NCBI GenBank assembly: GCA_958352815.1
Contig: CATWQA010000001.1
Span: forward strand, 121,494-185,493
DNA from: an uncultured Eubacteriales bacterium
GTDB lineage: Bacteria; Bacillota; Clostridia; Monoglobales; Monoglobaceae
Length of the DNA: 64,000 nucleotides
Reading direction: 5' to 3'
Below the pieces are notes generated by a model that was given only the letters and a program-made list of their open reading frames with translations, searched no databases and had not been told where the DNA came from. This document shows, piece after piece, positions 33,373-44,300 of this stretch (positions are counted from its first letter, which is position 1; each line of letters starts with the position of its first letter). The translations under genes were made by a program, and so were the position numbers.

Positions 33373-34875
33373 TTAGTATGACACTCCGAAGTAACTGCAT
33401 ACGCCCTTTGCAATGCTTTCGGCATATAACTGCTGACAGGTCTTGTCTCCCAGCTTTGCCGCATCGGAAGCCGTGTCAATAAACGCTGTCTCCACAAGAA
33501 CCGCCGTCATGTTGGTGTTCTTGATAACCGAGAAGCCCGCTTCCTTAACGCCTCTGTTTGATGTTCCCAGCGCGCTTACGATGTTATTCTGAATGTATGT
33601 AGCGAGCCTTCTGCCGCTTTCGCTTCCGTAGTAACAATAAGTCTCGGTTCCGCTGCCGCCGCCGGCGTTACAGTGGATTGAAACAAGCAGATCCGCACCT
33701 ATATTATTCGCCAGATTATATCTGTAAGCAAGGCTGGCAGATGTGGAATCCGTTGAACAGTTATCATAAATTGAGTTACGGGTCATAACAACGTTAAAGC
33801 CCCTTGCCTCAAGGAGAGGTTTAACCTTTTCCGCAATGTACCACGTTATGTCCTGCTCTCTCAGTCCGTTTCCCACAGCGCCTGTGTCAACACCGCTGTA
33901 GTTATGTCCCGGGTCAATAACGATTGTGCGGCCGTTTGCCGATGAAGAACCGGAATTTGACGGCTTTGTTGTGTTAACAACCGGCACTCTCGTGGGAGCC
34001 GGCGTTGCTATGTTGGGAGTCGGCGCAAGAGTGGGCGCCGCCGTAGGTACAAGAGTAGGCAACGGCGTAGGCGCGTCGGTGGGGAAAGGCGTAGGCTCCG
34101 GCGTAGCCGTGGGAGGAGCAGCTGTAGGCGCCGGTGTGGCGTCAAAAATGTCCTCGCTGTCAAAGTCCGCATCGACAGACTCCTCAGGCTCTGCCGTAGG
34201 ATATGCCGTATTGTTGGACAGATCCGTCGCGTCGCTTACATCCGAGCTTGTTCCGTCATCAATATCCCCGCCGTTAATAAAGCTCATGGAGTTATACACC
34301 ATCTGAGCCACAAATGCTCTGTTGGCGTCCTGACCCACCGCCTTGGTGGTATCACGGAGCAAGCCGTACTTATCGGCAACGGCAACATATCCCGAATACC
34401 AATAAGGTCCAACGCTTCTCAGGCTCTCATCCCCCGCGCCTGAAGCGCAGACAACCATCTTAACAACCTGCTCGTATGTAACAGGGTCTGCCGGAGCAAA
34501 GGTTCCGTCAAGCATACCGTTTATATAGCCTCTCTCATAACAATAGGATATATAATCGTTTGCCCAATAATCGGATGAAACATCACTGAAAGGAATACCC
34601 GACGACTGATAATACTTCTCGTTATATCCCGTTGACCTGGAAAGGAAAGCGCAGAACTCTGCTCTCGTGGTCTGTGCGTCGGGAGCAAAATTGCCGTCCT
34701 CTCTGCCTTGGATAACGCCGATATTGCTCAGTTTATCTACTGCCGTGTAATAGGAGGCGGTTATAGGCACATCGGAGAACTCTCTCGCCGATACGGACGC
34801 CTGCAATCCCGCCAGCAACAATGACAACATAAGAACTATCTTTAAAGACAGACTTGCCATGTTGTGTTTTTGCAT
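33373..34875 (-). CDS. SLH-domain N-acetylmuramoyl-L-alanine amidase
   Basis: A 500-residue cell wall hydrolase. Signal peptide (~1-30), three SLH repeats (~33-200: IQGREDGNFAPDAQTTRAEF, INGMLDGTFAPADPVTYEQV, a weaker third), a ~100-residue Thr-Pro-Ala linker (PTPFPTDAPTPLPT-type), then a zinc Amidase_3 domain (~316-497). Zinc ligands and catalytic residues are visible: VIDPGHNYSG (His), GLREQDITW (Glu), LVSIHCNAGG (His), VLVETAFI (Glu). It should cut the bond between MurNAc and L-Ala of peptidoglycan while held in the wall by SLH. GAGGTGAT lies seven bases before the ATG; a promoter is at 34986-35014. Confidence 0.92.
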   Translation of the reverse strand: MQKHNMASLSLKIVLMLSLLLAGLQASVSAREFSDVPITASYYTAVDKLSNIGVIQGREDGNFAPDAQTTRAEFCAFLSRSTGYNEKYYQSSGIPFSDVSSDYWANDYISYCYERGYINGMLDGTFAPADPVTYEQVVKMVVCASGAGDESLRSVGPYWYSGYVAVADKYGLLRDTTKAVGQDANRAFVAQMVYNSMSFINGGDIDDGTSSDVSDATDLSNNTAYPTAEPEESVDADFDSEDIFDATPAPTAAPPTATPEPTPFPTDAPTPLPTLVPTAAPTLAPTPNIATPAPTRVPVVNTTKPSNSGSSSANGRTIVIDPGHNYSGVDTGAVGNGLREQDITWYIAEKVKPLLEARGFNVVMTRNSIYDNCSTDSTSASLAYRYNLANNIGADLLVSIHCNAGGGSGTETYCYYGSESGRRLATYIQNNIVSALGTSNRGVKEAGFSVIKNTNMTAVLVETAFIDTASDAAKLGDKTCQQLYAESIAKGVCSYFGVSY

Positions 34876-34985
34876 AAAATAATCACCTCATAAATTTTAG
34901 CCGGTTAAAATTAAAATGCGCAAAGCTTAACGCCGCAAAATTTTAACAACGCTTTTTAATCTCAACGCCCCTTAACTGTGCCCCC

Positions 34986-35014
34986 AGTATAACACGCCTG
35001 CCCTGAAAAATCAA
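34986..35014 (-). promoter_or_regulatory. Sigma-A promoter for the SLH amidase
   Basis: TTGATT (35014-35009) and TATACT (34991-34986) on the minus strand, 17-base spacing. The remaining stretch 35015-35385 towards gap is AT-rich and shows no gene; only a weak CCTGT/ACAGG hairpin near 35092-35109 was noted. Confidence 0.65.
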
Positions 35015-35385
35015 GTAAAAACGCAATTTTTTCACAATTTGTTCATATGTCTTTCGGCAAAAAACAGACAAAAATTTCAGTAATTTTATGACCTGTTTTT
35101 GAACACAGGAAATTTTTCAATCTACATCTTGTGTTTTGATTTTTTGGGTTTCAATATATTGTGGTTATCGTTTATTACAAAAAACAAATATTTCTGTAAC
35201 ATTTTTGTAACATTAGGCTTTTCGGCAAACAAGCCCTTTTGTGCAAAATCACAAGAGCAGAAATACGCTGCATTTAACTATAAAAATTCCTCTGGTTTAA
35301 ACTGTATGAGTTTTGGAGACAATGTTGTTAAAATATAGTAAAATTGTCTTTTTTTAGATTTGACAAAAAAATATCAAAAAAATAC

Positions 35386-35414
35386 TTGAATAATTTTTAC
35401 ATTTGAGGTAAAAT
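35386..35414 (+). promoter_or_regulatory. Sigma-A promoter for gap
   Basis: TTGAAT (35386-35391) and TAAAAT (35409-35414), 17-base spacing. A further TTGACA lies at 35360-35365 but has no good -10 at normal spacing. Confidence 0.6.
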
Positions 35415-35498
35415 AATAGTGTCTGCGGATTATGCCGAGGCAATAATAAAAAACAGAAAAATAATAAACAATATATTTATTTAGGAGGTACTTTTATT

Positions 35499-36515
35499 AT
35501 GTCAGTAAAAGTTGCTATTAATGGTTTTGGACGTATCGGACGTCTGGCTTTCAGACAGATGTTCGGCGCAGAGGGTTACGAGGTTGTTGCTATTAACGAC
35601 CTGACAAGCCCCAAGATGCTCGCTCATCTCTTAAAGTATGACTCATCACAGGGTAAGTACGCTCTGGCTGACAAGGTTACAGCAAGCGAAGACTCTATTA
35701 CTGTTGACGGTCAGGAGATTAAGATTTACGCTTATCCCGACGCTAACAACTGCCCCTGGGGCGAGCTGGGCGTTGACGTTGTTCTGGAGTGCTCAGGCTT
35801 CTATACATCAAAGGAAAAGGCTCAGGCTCACATTAACGCCGGCGCAAGAAAGGTTGTTATCTCTGCTCCCGCAGGAAACGACCTGCCCACAGTTGTATTT
35901 AACACAAACCATGAGACATTGAAGCCCGAGGATACAATTATCTCAGCTGCTTCTTGTACAACTAACTGCTTGGCTCCCATGGCTGACGCTCTTAACAAGT
36001 ACGCAGCTATCCAGTCGGGTATCATGTGCACAATTCACGCTTACACAGGCGACCAGATGACTCTGGACGGTCCTCAGAGAAAGGGTGACCTGAGACGTTC
36101 AAGAGCTGCCGCTGTAAACATTGTTCCTAACTCAACAGGTGCGGCAAAGGCTATCGGTCTTGTTATCCCCGAGCTCAACGGCAAGCTCATCGGTTCTGCT
36201 CAGAGAGTTCCCACACCTACAGGCTCAACAACAATCCTGACAGCTGTTGTTAAGGGTTCTGATGTTTCTGTTGAGGGTATCAACGCTGCTATGAAGGCTG
36301 CTGCAAACGAGTCTTTCGGCTACAACGAGGACGAAATCGTTTCATCCGACATCGTTGGTATGACATACGGCTCACTGTTTGACGCAACTCAGACAATGGT
36401 TGCTCCTATCGGCGATGACCTCTATGAGGTTCAGGTTGTATCATGGTATGACAACGAGAACTCATACACAAGCCAGATGGTTAGAACAATCAAGTACTTC
36501 TCAGATCTTGGTTAA
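35499..36515 (+). CDS. gap: Glyceraldehyde-3-phosphate dehydrogenase
   Basis: A 338-residue NAD-dependent dehydrogenase of glycolysis. The NAD-binding start is [20 protein letters not shown]; the catalytic cysteine lies in [12 protein letters not shown] near residue 152, followed by [20 protein letters not shown] and the C-terminal [25 protein letters not shown] lies nine bases before the ATG. The gene has a rather uniform, well-expressed-type codon use and stands alone between its own promoter and a strong terminator. Confidence 0.98.
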   Translation: MSVKVAINGFGRIGRLAFRQMFGAEGYEVVAINDLTSPKMLAHLLKYDSSQGKYALADKVTASEDSITVDGQEIKIYAYPDANNCPWGELGVDVVLECSGFYTSKEKAQAHINAGARKVVISAPAGNDLPTVVFNTNHETLKPEDTIISAASCTTNCLAPMADALNKYAAIQSGIMCTIHAYTGDQMTLDGPQRKGDLRRSRAAAVNIVPNSTGAAKAIGLVIPELNGKLIGSAQRVPTPTGSTTILTAVVKGSDVSVEGINAAMKAAANESFGYNEDEIVSSDIVGMTYGSLFDATQTMVAPIGDDLYEVQVVSWYDNENSYTSQMVRTIKYFSDLG

Positions 36516-36527
36516 TCAATATGGTAA

Positions 36528-36559
36528 TAAAAACGGTCTGCTCACGCAGGCCGTTTTTT
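36528..36559 (+). terminator. Terminator after gap
   Basis: AAAACGGTCTGC pairs with GCAGGCCGTTTT (one G-U pair) around TCAC, followed by TTTTTTG. Confidence 0.88.
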
Positions 36560-36639
36560 GTATGCTGTGAATATTTTAAAACCAATGTTTTCTATTATTA
36601 ATAAGAATAACGTGTAGCCTGGGGCAGACGCCCCTAGTA

Positions 36640-36761
36640 CCATGTAAATACTAAAACTTTACTTTTTGAATTATAATCCCTGTTATTTAAATATAAAGTT
36701 TTAGTTGTTACACAGCATTACACAATTTTGATTTTCTATTGCGATTATCCCAGTTACATGG
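36640..36761. repeat. Nested inverted repeat, MITE-like (family 3)
   Basis: The outer arms CCATGTAA (36640-36647) and TTACATGG (36754-36761) enclose inner perfect arms ACTAAAACTTTA (36650-36661) and TAAAGTTTTAGT (36694-36705). Between the inner arms, AATTATAATCCCTGTTATTT is also found at 48811-48830, directly after another ACTAAAACTTTA at 48791. No gene is seen. Confidence 0.6.
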
Positions 36762-36786
36762 ATAAAAATTGTTGGTGTGACTGAAT

Positions 36787-36818
36787 GAAAAAAGGGCTCC
36801 CGCAAAAGCAGGAGCCCC
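36787..36818 (-). terminator. Terminator after the zinc-ribbon DUF4190-like gene
   Basis: GGGCTCC and GGAGCCC arms around CGCAAAAGCA; the minus-strand reading ends TTTTTTC. Outer ACTGAATGA/TCATTCAGT arms extend the inverted repeat to about 36780-36845. Confidence 0.8.
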
Positions 36819-36844
36819 GACAGCCACTCGTTAACCTCATTCAG

Positions 36845-37225
36845 TTAATTTACTGCGTCAGGTTCAAGCTGACCTGAGAAGTACATGGAAAATATCGTAA
36901 CTACAGCGATAACAGCCAGAACTATTGCCAGAGCGTTCAGCACTATTGCCGCAACGCCTACCCACCTGGACTTGTTTCTGCTTTCGTCAAACTTACGCGT
37001 TCCCAAAATGCCCAGAACTAGTCCTACAAGCGGCCCTACAACCGTGTTGCACAGCACAAGGCTTAAAATACCTATTACAAATCCGGCAACAGATGCGCCC
37101 ACCATTTTCTTTTCATCGGGCATACTCTGAACAGGCACGGCGTCCACCGCCTGTTTCTCGCCGCAAATGGGGCATACCTCCGCACTGTCATCTATTCCGT
37201 TATTGCAGTTATTACAATATTTCAT
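36845..37225 (-). CDS. Zinc-ribbon membrane protein with DUF4190-like domain
   Basis: A 126-residue protein. The N-terminus is a zinc ribbon (CNNC near residue 4, CPIC near residue 18). Two membrane segments follow in a DUF4190-like layout (about 42-72, ASVAGFVIGILSLVLCNTVV continuing to LGILG; about 87-115, VGVAAIVLNALAIVLAVIAV). The function of this domain is unknown. The start is 11 bases beyond the hppA stop, with its ribosome site GAGGT next to that stop, so it is probably the second gene of the hppA transcript. Confidence 0.75.
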   Translation of the reverse strand: MKYCNNCNNGIDDSAEVCPICGEKQAVDAVPVQSMPDEKKMVGASVAGFVIGILSLVLCNTVVGPLVGLVLGILGTRKFDESRNKSRWVGVAAIVLNALAIVLAVIAVVTIFSMYFSGQLEPDAVN

Positions 37226-37236
37226 TTTTAAAACCT

Positions 37237-39327
37237 CTATTTAATCAAGTTTGTTATTGCGTCAATCAAATTGAACTTCATTACCAGACCTGCGAACACA
37301 ATCGAAACCATGGACAGCAGCTTAATAAGAATATTAACCGAGGGACCTGATGTATCCTTAAAGGGATCGCCGACTGTATCGCCAACAACGGCAGCCTTAT
37401 GGTTATCGCTGCCCTTGCCGCCAAAGTTGCCTGCCTCAATATACTTCTTCGCATTATCCCACGCTCCGCCGGAGTTTGCCATCATAATAGCAACCACGAA
37501 GCCTGAAACCAGCGCGCCTGCCAGCATGCCTACAACACCGTTGGGTCCCAGCACAATACCTACAATAATGGGAGCCAGAATACCCAAAGCGGCGGGGACA
37601 ATCATTTCCTTAAGAGAGGATCTTGTGCAGATGTCAACACATGTTTTGTAGTCCGCCTCTGCCTTGCCCTCCATAAGACCCTTGATTTCCTTAAACTGGC
37701 GTCTAACCTCAACAACAATCTTCTGCGCCGCACGTCCCACAGCCTGCATCGTGAATGCACTGAACAGGAACGGCAGCATTGCGCCCACAAACAAACCGAT
37801 AAGCACCGGCGGATTTGTCAATGTCAGCTCCAGAGAACCCTGGGGGAACTTCTCCGTATATGAAACGATAAGAGCCAGAGCTGTGAGAGCCGCGCTTCCT
37901 ATAGCAAAGCCCTTACCTGTTGCAGCAGTTGTGTTACCCAGTGAGTCAAGAGCGTCGGTACGGTCACGAACCTCAGGCTCAAGACCTGCCATCTCCGCAA
38001 TACCGCCTGCGTTATCGGCAACGGGACCGTATGCGTCGGTAGCCAGGGTGATACCCAGAGTTGCAAGCATACCTACGGCGGAAATACCTACGCCGTAAAG
38101 ACCCATATTAAAGCTGTTTGCACCGCCTGCCGCAAAGTAGCTTATAAGAACCGAGAGACCCACAATTATAACCGGAATAGCCGTGGAGTTCATACCCAGA
38201 GCCAAACCGTCTATAATGATAGTTGCGCTTCCTGTCTGCGATGAGCCTGCCAGCTTCTGAGTGGGCTTGTAGGAGTCGGACGTATAATACTCGGTGAAGA
38301 AGCCGATAAGCACACCTGCAACAAGACCTGAGATAACCGCCCAGAATACGCCTGTGTTTTCGGGAAGCAGTGTGAAAATAAGCACCGCCGAAGCTATCGC
38401 CGAAATTACAGCCGCAATATATGTACCCCGTCTCAGGGAGCCCAGAAGGCTCTTCTGGTCAGCGCCCTCCTTTGTTGATACAAAGAAGGTTCCCACAATT
38501 GATGCGATAATACCTATAGCCGCAATGAGCATGGGAACAACAATTCCCTCAAAGCCCAGTCCTGCAGCCGTTGCAAGAGCGCCCGTTGAAATAATCGAAC
38601 CAACGTATGACTCGTAAAGGTCAGCGCCCATACCGGCAACGTCGCCAACGTTATCGCCTACATTATCTGCTATAACAGCCGGGTTTCTGGGGTCGTCCTC
38701 AGGGATACCCGCCTCAACCTTACCAACCAGGTCGGCTCCTACATCCGCCGCCTTTGTGAAGATACCACCGCCCACACGAGCGAACAGCGCCATTGAGCTT
38801 GCGCCCATACCAAAAGTGAGCATTGCCGACATAATATCGTTGGCATCGTTGAGGATTGCTTTCAAAATAATAAACCACACGCTTATATCCAAAAGACCCA
38901 AGCCTACAACCGTGAGACCCATAACCGTTCCGCTAGAGAACGCGATCTTAAGACCTCTGTTAAGACCCTCTCTTGCGCCGTTGGCTGTTCTTGAATTAGC
39001 GTAGGTTGCAATCTTCATGCCGATAAATCCCGAAAGACCCGAGAAAAATCCGCCCGACAGGAATGCAAACGGCACAAACCACGTGAGCATACCGGCAGCC
39101 GCCATGCAGCAAATGATAATAATCATTACCACAAAGAAAATTCCAACCGTCTTGTACTGTCTCTTAAGGTACGCCATAGCGCCCTGTCTGATTTTACCGG
39201 AGATGTTTGCCATCTCTTTTGTGCCCTCGGACTGTCCCTTTACCCAGAAAAACTTGTACATAGCAAATGCCAGACCGCATATTGCCGCAGCAAGAACAAC
39301 CCAAGGAGCAATACTTACAACATTCAT
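37237..39327 (-). CDS. hppA: Membrane-bound ion-pumping pyrophosphatase, K+-dependent type
   Basis: A 696-residue membrane pyrophosphatase with about 16 membrane segments. It splits cytoplasmic pyrophosphate and pumps Na+ and/or H+. Conserved motifs: [20 protein letters not shown] then [20 protein letters not shown], and [16 protein letters not shown] near the C-terminus. The cytoplasmic motif [10 protein letters not shown] has Ala where K+-independent enzymes carry Lys (GNTTKA), so it should need K+. Na+ versus H+ transport was not decided. ATG at 39327 follows GGGGAGGT by seven bases; the frame stays open 44 codons further but overlaps the leader. A promoter lies at 39440-39469. Confidence 0.95.
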   Translation of the reverse strand: MNVVSIAPWVVLAAAICGLAFAMYKFFWVKGQSEGTKEMANISGKIRQGAMAYLKRQYKTVGIFFVVMIIIICCMAAAGMLTWFVPFAFLSGGFFSGLSGFIGMKIATYANSRTANGAREGLNRGLKIAFSSGTVMGLTVVGLGLLDISVWFIILKAILNDANDIMSAMLTFGMGASSMALFARVGGGIFTKAADVGADLVGKVEAGIPEDDPRNPAVIADNVGDNVGDVAGMGADLYESYVGSIISTGALATAAGLGFEGIVVPMLIAAIGIIASIVGTFFVSTKEGADQKSLLGSLRRGTYIAAVISAIASAVLIFTLLPENTGVFWAVISGLVAGVLIGFFTEYYTSDSYKPTQKLAGSSQTGSATIIIDGLALGMNSTAIPVIIVGLSVLISYFAAGGANSFNMGLYGVGISAVGMLATLGITLATDAYGPVADNAGGIAEMAGLEPEVRDRTDALDSLGNTTAATGKGFAIGSAALTALALIVSYTEKFPQGSLELTLTNPPVLIGLFVGAMLPFLFSAFTMQAVGRAAQKIVVEVRRQFKEIKGLMEGKAEADYKTCVDICTRSSLKEMIVPAALGILAPIIVGIVLGPNGVVGMLAGALVSGFVVAIMMANSGGAWDNAKKYIEAGNFGGKGSDNHKAAVVGDTVGDPFKDTSGPSVNILIKLLSMVSIVFAGLVMKFNLIDAITNLIK

Positions 39328-39439
39328 TGTAAGACCTCCCCTTATAAAAAATAAAATGATTTTTTCACATTTACAGAACCGCCCCAACCTTTGACAATTA
39401 TCTAACAAATTTAGGCAGATACGGCAACTCTTTTTGTAT

Positions 39440-39469
39440 ATTATACCCATTAAAGGCAATATCCGTCAA
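39440..39469 (-). promoter_or_regulatory. Sigma-A promoter for hppA
   Basis: TTGACG (39469-39464) and TATAAT (39445-39440) on the minus strand, 18-base spacing; leader about 105 nt. Confidence 0.65.
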
Positions 39470-39603
39470 GAGTTTTTTCACCCTGTAACATAATTGTAGT
39501 AAAACAAGGTCATTTTTTGGCTCTATAAAGGCTCTGCCTTTATATAATCCGGGGCTGAGCCTGATGATTTTAGCAATAGTTTTATTCAATCTAAATGTTC
39601 ATG

Positions 39604-39780
39604 TTATAGGGATGGCTTTCCAGACGCCCCGCCGATCGTTCCAAATGTAATCACCTGTTTTAACAGGATTGACATATACATAATGGTTACAACATAGATA
39701 TTTACAAATATTTTAATACCGCCTACGTTGGCACAAAATGCCGGTTTGCATACGGGGCGTCTGGGAAGCCGCCCCCTACA
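39604..39780. mobile_element. MITE-like element (family 2), degenerate left end
   Basis: The right end CGGGGCGTCTGGGAAGCCGC...CCCCTACA (39753-39780) and the left end GGCTTTCCAGACGCCCCG (39614-39631) are imperfect inverted repeats; the interior of about 120 bases has no gene. The same ends bound the element at 47269-47408. No transposase and no clear target duplication were seen. Confidence 0.6.
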
Positions 39781-39874
39781 ACGCGAACTGTTACGCAATC
39801 TTAGCCCATATATATTGATAAATGCTTTGCCTTTATCAATATATGGCTTAAATACGGGTTTATCAACAGTATGA

Positions 39875-39904
39875 AAAAACTGCCGCGGGTTTGCGGCAGT
39901 TTTA
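39875..39904 (-). terminator. Terminator after the parvulin-type foldase gene
   Basis: AAAACTGCCGC pairs with GCGGCAGTTTT; the minus-strand reading ends TTTTTTC. It lies 18 bases past the stop. Confidence 0.88.
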
Positions 39905-39921
39905 ATTACTATTCTTTTATA

Positions 39922-41280
39922 TTATTCAGCCGATGTGTCTGATGTGCTTGATGAATCTGACGAACTCGATGAATCCGACGAGCTTGCAGCGGCTGCCTGC
40001 TCCTCCTGGAGAGCCTGTCCCGACTGCTGAACCCCGTCCATAATTCCCTTAACGGAGATGTTTTCCAAATTCTTTGTATTCTGGCTGATCTTCGCCTGTG
40101 ATACCCAGTAGTTCTGGATCTCATAGAAGCCGGCAATTCTCTTGATTACGTGATAACCGTAATCCGACTTAACCGGGTCTGAAATCTCATCAATACCCAG
40201 AGCAAAAGCAGCTTCCTCAAACTCCGGAACCATTTCGCCTGTCGCAAAAGTATATCCGGCAGAGGTTTCCCCTGTGTCCTTGTTATACTGCGTCATAAGC
40301 TCATCAAAGTCCGTGCCGCTCTTTGCCAGCTCTGCAACCGTCTGAGCCGTAGCAAGACCTGTGGCGTCGTCAACAGCGTCCGGGTCGGGAGTAGCCGCGG
40401 GGTCAAGATTTGCCTCCGCAACAGTTATAAGCACGTGCTTAGCCGAGCCTCTGTCATCCTGGGTGTATTCCCCAAGGTCAACGCCCTCGGGGATATAGCT
40501 TTCAAGGTTATCCTCAACAGCCATCTGAACGCTCTGCGCCTTCATTGTTGTGGCATACATCCTTGCGTACTCGTTGGCGGAGCTGATGCCCATGCTCTTA
40601 GCTCTCAGGTTAAATCCGTCCTCGCCGAACTGCTGAACATATCCGTCAACAGTGCTCTGGATTTGCTGGTCATCCTGCTCTGTCCATGCGTCCTCGCCTG
40701 TTAATATCTCGTCAGCTTTTTGGGTTGAAACCATATCGGCAACTGCGTTCTTGTAAGCATTGTCCTTGATTATATCGGAGAGCTTTCTGCCGTCAACATC
40801 CTGATCCCAGTCAAAGCCCTCGATGTCGCCGTCTGCATCTTCGCCTGCAACCTTATAGTACTGGTTAACAGCTTCAACATAGATATAGTAGCCCATGTCT
40901 GCGTCTGTAATCTTATCGCCGTTTACCGTTGCAACGGTTTTACCCTCTGCCTTGCCGTACTTAGGCTGGTTTCCCGCATAGTTCATAATCAAAGCGACAA
41001 CTATGGCAGCAACCGCAACACAGCCCACAATAATTCCGACCAAAGCGCCCACAGAGATATTTACGCTCTTTTTAGGCTTTTCTTCGGTTCTTGCGGCAAC
41101 GTCCTCGGTAATATCCTTAACGGAATCTTCCAATTTTTCGGTGTTCTCCGCCGCTCTCTTGTCTGCTTCTTCAATCTCTTCTTTTATCTCGGACGCAGCA
41201 TCGGCAATTTTAGCCTCCACATCATCCTTGACCTGTTGAACCTTTTCATCGTTCAAGATCTCGTTTTGATCCTTGTCCAT
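39922..41280 (-). CDS. Membrane-anchored parvulin-type peptidyl-prolyl isomerase (PrsA/SurA-like)
   Basis: A 452-residue protein. The N-terminal ~70 residues are highly charged and coiled-coil-like (EAKIADAASEIKEEIEEADK), facing the cytoplasm. One membrane segment (~77-98, VGALVGIIVGCVAVAAIVVA) anchors the rest outside. A SurA-N-like helical part follows (VATVNGDKITDADMGYYIYV), then a parvulin domain at ~280-380 (SAKHVLITVAEA, SGTDFDELMTQYN, VKSDYGYHVIKRI). The C-terminus is a Ser/Ala/Asp-rich tail (SSSDSSSSSDSSSTSD). It likely helps folding of exported proteins, useful for a cell exporting so many SLH proteins. Unlike PrsA it is not a lipoprotein and has a long cytoplasmic head. AAGGAGA precedes the ATG by seven bases. 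It is downstream of mfd. Confidence 0.85.
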   Translation of the reverse strand: MDKDQNEILNDEKVQQVKDDVEAKIADAASEIKEEIEEADKRAAENTEKLEDSVKDITEDVAARTEEKPKKSVNISVGALVGIIVGCVAVAAIVVALIMNYAGNQPKYGKAEGKTVATVNGDKITDADMGYYIYVEAVNQYYKVAGEDADGDIEGFDWDQDVDGRKLSDIIKDNAYKNAVADMVSTQKADEILTGEDAWTEQDDQQIQSTVDGYVQQFGEDGFNLRAKSMGISSANEYARMYATTMKAQSVQMAVEDNLESYIPEGVDLGEYTQDDRGSAKHVLITVAEANLDPAATPDPDAVDDATGLATAQTVAELAKSGTDFDELMTQYNKDTGETSAGYTFATGEMVPEFEEAAFALGIDEISDPVKSDYGYHVIKRIAGFYEIQNYWVSQAKISQNTKNLENISVKGIMDGVQQSGQALQEEQAAAASSSDSSSSSDSSSTSDTSAE

Positions 41281-41398
41281 TGTTATGTCTCCTTTTCCTA
41301 TAATTAATTATTTTCAAACCATGTCTCCTAATTATACATTATACACATGCATTTTTCCATAGATGTAGCAGAAACTTATTAGAATGTTTACAAAATAT

Positions 41399-44300
41399 TC
41401 ACTTTTTACCGTAAGACGCAAGGAACTCCATAATACCCCGCAGCTCCTTCAGATAATCCCGCGAATGTAAATCCGACTTTTTCGGAGCCAGTTTTATCAC
41501 AAGCTTTGGGGAGGCGGGGGTTAGTATTGACACCTTTCCCGGTCTGCTCTCTATAAGCTCCAGGCAAGCCTTCATGTCGGGAATATTATCCGGGTCAAGC
41601 TTAATCGTTATCTGCCTGCTGTTTCCGATAACCTCCGTAATGTTATACTCTGCGGCATACGCCTTTATGAGAGCCACCTCCATAAGATTCTCGGTCTCCG
41701 CGGGAACAGTTCCGTACCTGTCCTCAATCTCATCATAGGCGTCGTACAGCTCCTCCTGAGATTTTATGGCGGCAATCCTTTTGTACGCCGCAATTCTCTG
41801 ACTGTGATTACCGATATACTTCTCCGAAATATACGCGGTCACAGGCAGGTCAATCTGAGTCTCGGTCTCTTTCTTAACCTCCACCCCTTGCAGCTCCGCC
41901 TTTGCCTCCTCAAGGAGCCTGCAATACATCTCATAGCCCACCGCCTCCATGTGGCCGTGCTGCTGGGCTCCGATAAGATTTCCCGTGCCTCGGATTTCCA
42001 GGTCGCGCATGGCAATCTTAAAGCCGCTGCCGAACTCTGTAAACTCCTTTATGGCAAGGAGTCGCTTTTCCGCCTCGGGGGTCAGGTTCTTGTTCCGCTT
42101 ATAGGTCAAATAGGCATAGGCGGCTCTGTTTGAACGGCCGACTCTGCCCCGCAGCTGATAAAGCTGCGCCAGACCCATTCGGTCTGAGTCCTCCATGATT
42201 ATGGTGTTCACATTGGGGATGTCAAGCCCTGTTTCAATTATGGTTGTGCAAACCAGAACGTCAATTTCCCCTCGTGACATGTCCAGCATTATCTGCTCCA
42301 GCTCGTTTTCATGCATTCTTCCGTGGGCGGCAGCCACTCTCGCACCGGGAGCCAGCTCCGCTATTCGATTTGCCGCCTTGAAGATGCCGTCAATCCTGTT
42401 AAACAGGTAGTACACCTGCCCGCCTCTGCCGATTTCCTTGTTGATCGCTTCCCGAACCACGTTTTCATCATATTCCAAAACATAGGTTGAAACGGGGAAC
42501 CGCTCCGCCGGCGGCTCGTTGATTATGCTCATATCCCTTATTCCCGTCAGGGACATATGCAGGGTTCTGGGAATGGGGGTCGCGGTCAGGGTCAGCACGT
42601 CAACCTCCTTGCGCAGCTCCTTAATCTTCTCCTTATGGGCAACGCCGAACCTCTGCTCCTCATCTATAACCAGCAGACCCAGCTTGTTAAACCGCACCTG
42701 CTTGCCCAAAAGCTTGTGGGTTCCGATAACCACGTCAATCTCCCCTGTGGACAGACCCTTGACAATCCGCTTTTCCTCGGCGGGAGTGCAGAACCTGGAC
42801 AGCATGGCGACGTTTATGGGGTAGTCCTTCATTCTCTGCTTAAAGGTGTTATAGTGCTGGTTCGCCAATATGGTTGTGGGAACCAGATATGCCACCTGAT
42901 ACCCCGCAGTCACCGCCTTAAAGGCTCCCCGCAGGGCTACCTCGGTCTTGCCGTAGCCCACGTCTCCGCACAGCAGTCTGTCCATGGGGTAGGGCTTTTC
43001 CATATCCCGCTTCATCTCTTCTATGCTGCGCAGCTGGTCGTCCGTCTCATCATAGGGGAACCTTGCTTCAAAGTCGCTCTGCCACTCATCGTCCTTTGGG
43101 AACGCAATTCCCGGTGTTGCGGCACGCTTGGCGTACAGGGCGATAAGCTCCTTTGCCATGTCCGCCGCAGCCGCCTTAACGCGCTGCTTGGTTCGGTTCC
43201 AATCGCCGCCCCCCAGCTTATTCATCTTTATATGGGCGCCCTCCTTGGCAATGTGCTTATATACCATGTCAAGCTGGTCTGTGGGCACATACAGAAAGTC
43301 GTCCCCCTTAAACCGTATTTTAAGGTAGTCCTTACGAACGCCCTCAACGGTCAATGTCTCAATGCCGATATACTGACCTATGCCGTAGTTCCTGTGCACC
43401 ACATAATCGCCCGCATTAAGGTCGGTAAAATTATCTATCTTTTCGCCCTTGATTTTTCCGTAACGCTTTCTCTTTTTCCGCTCAAGACCGAATATTTCCT
43501 TATCCGATATTACGACCGTTCGGATTATGGGCAGCTCAAAACCGTGGGCAATGCTTCCGTGGGTAACGGTTATGCTGCCCGAGGGCGGGAGCTTATCAAG
43601 AGCGTCTGTATATCCGCAGCTTATATCTCGGCTTTCAAGCTGCTCCATCAAATTTTTTGCCCTGATCTCCGAGCCGCCCAGCAAAATTATTCTGTACGCC
43701 TTGGACTTGTAGTACTCCAGGCTCTCATACAGCAGCTCCATCTTCCCTTGAAATCCCGACAGGGACTTTGCGCCTATGGAATAGGTTCGCTTCGGGCGGT
43801 ACTCCTTTGAATACCCCCCAAGACCGCTTATTCCTATAAATCTATGGCTTGCCCCAAGGCTTTTAACCGCCTTTTTAAGGGGAACTCTGTAGCTCAGCTT
43901 AGGGTCGGCAATAATCCCCCGCTCCGCCAAGTCCACGAGCTCCTCGGCGAACCTGCTCTCCTCTCCCTCGTTTGCCTCGCTTATTCTGCTTCCGTCGCAC
44001 CAGAACACGATTGTGTCCTCCGCCAGGTAATCCATAATGGTGGGGATTTCACGGTATATATAGGGAATATACTTCTCGATTGAGGGGAAGCTTATTCCTT
44101 GCTTCAGCCGCTCAATATCCCTGTTTAACACCTGCACATTTTCGGGGTTCAGCTTTGCCAGCTTCTTAACCAGAGCCGCCCGCTCCTCTGAGGTCAGCAC
44201 TATCTCTCCCGCAGGGGTTATTCTCGCCTCGGCGTTTTGCTCTATGGTTCTCTGGTCGGCAGGGTCGAAGGTTCTGACCGAGTCCACCTCCGTGTCGAAA

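Noticed and set aside
35015..35385. Possible small gene or RNA in the AT-rich region before gap
   Set aside because: No ribosome site with a sensible frame and only a weak hairpin; nothing supportable.
39328..39459. 44 extra N-terminal codons for the pyrophosphatase
   Set aside because: No ribosome site upstream; the start at 39327 has GGGGAGGT and matches the family N-terminus.
42557..43810. 417-codon plus-strand frame
   Set aside because: Antisense to mfd, whose helicase motifs are intact; the frame has no domain and no ribosome site.
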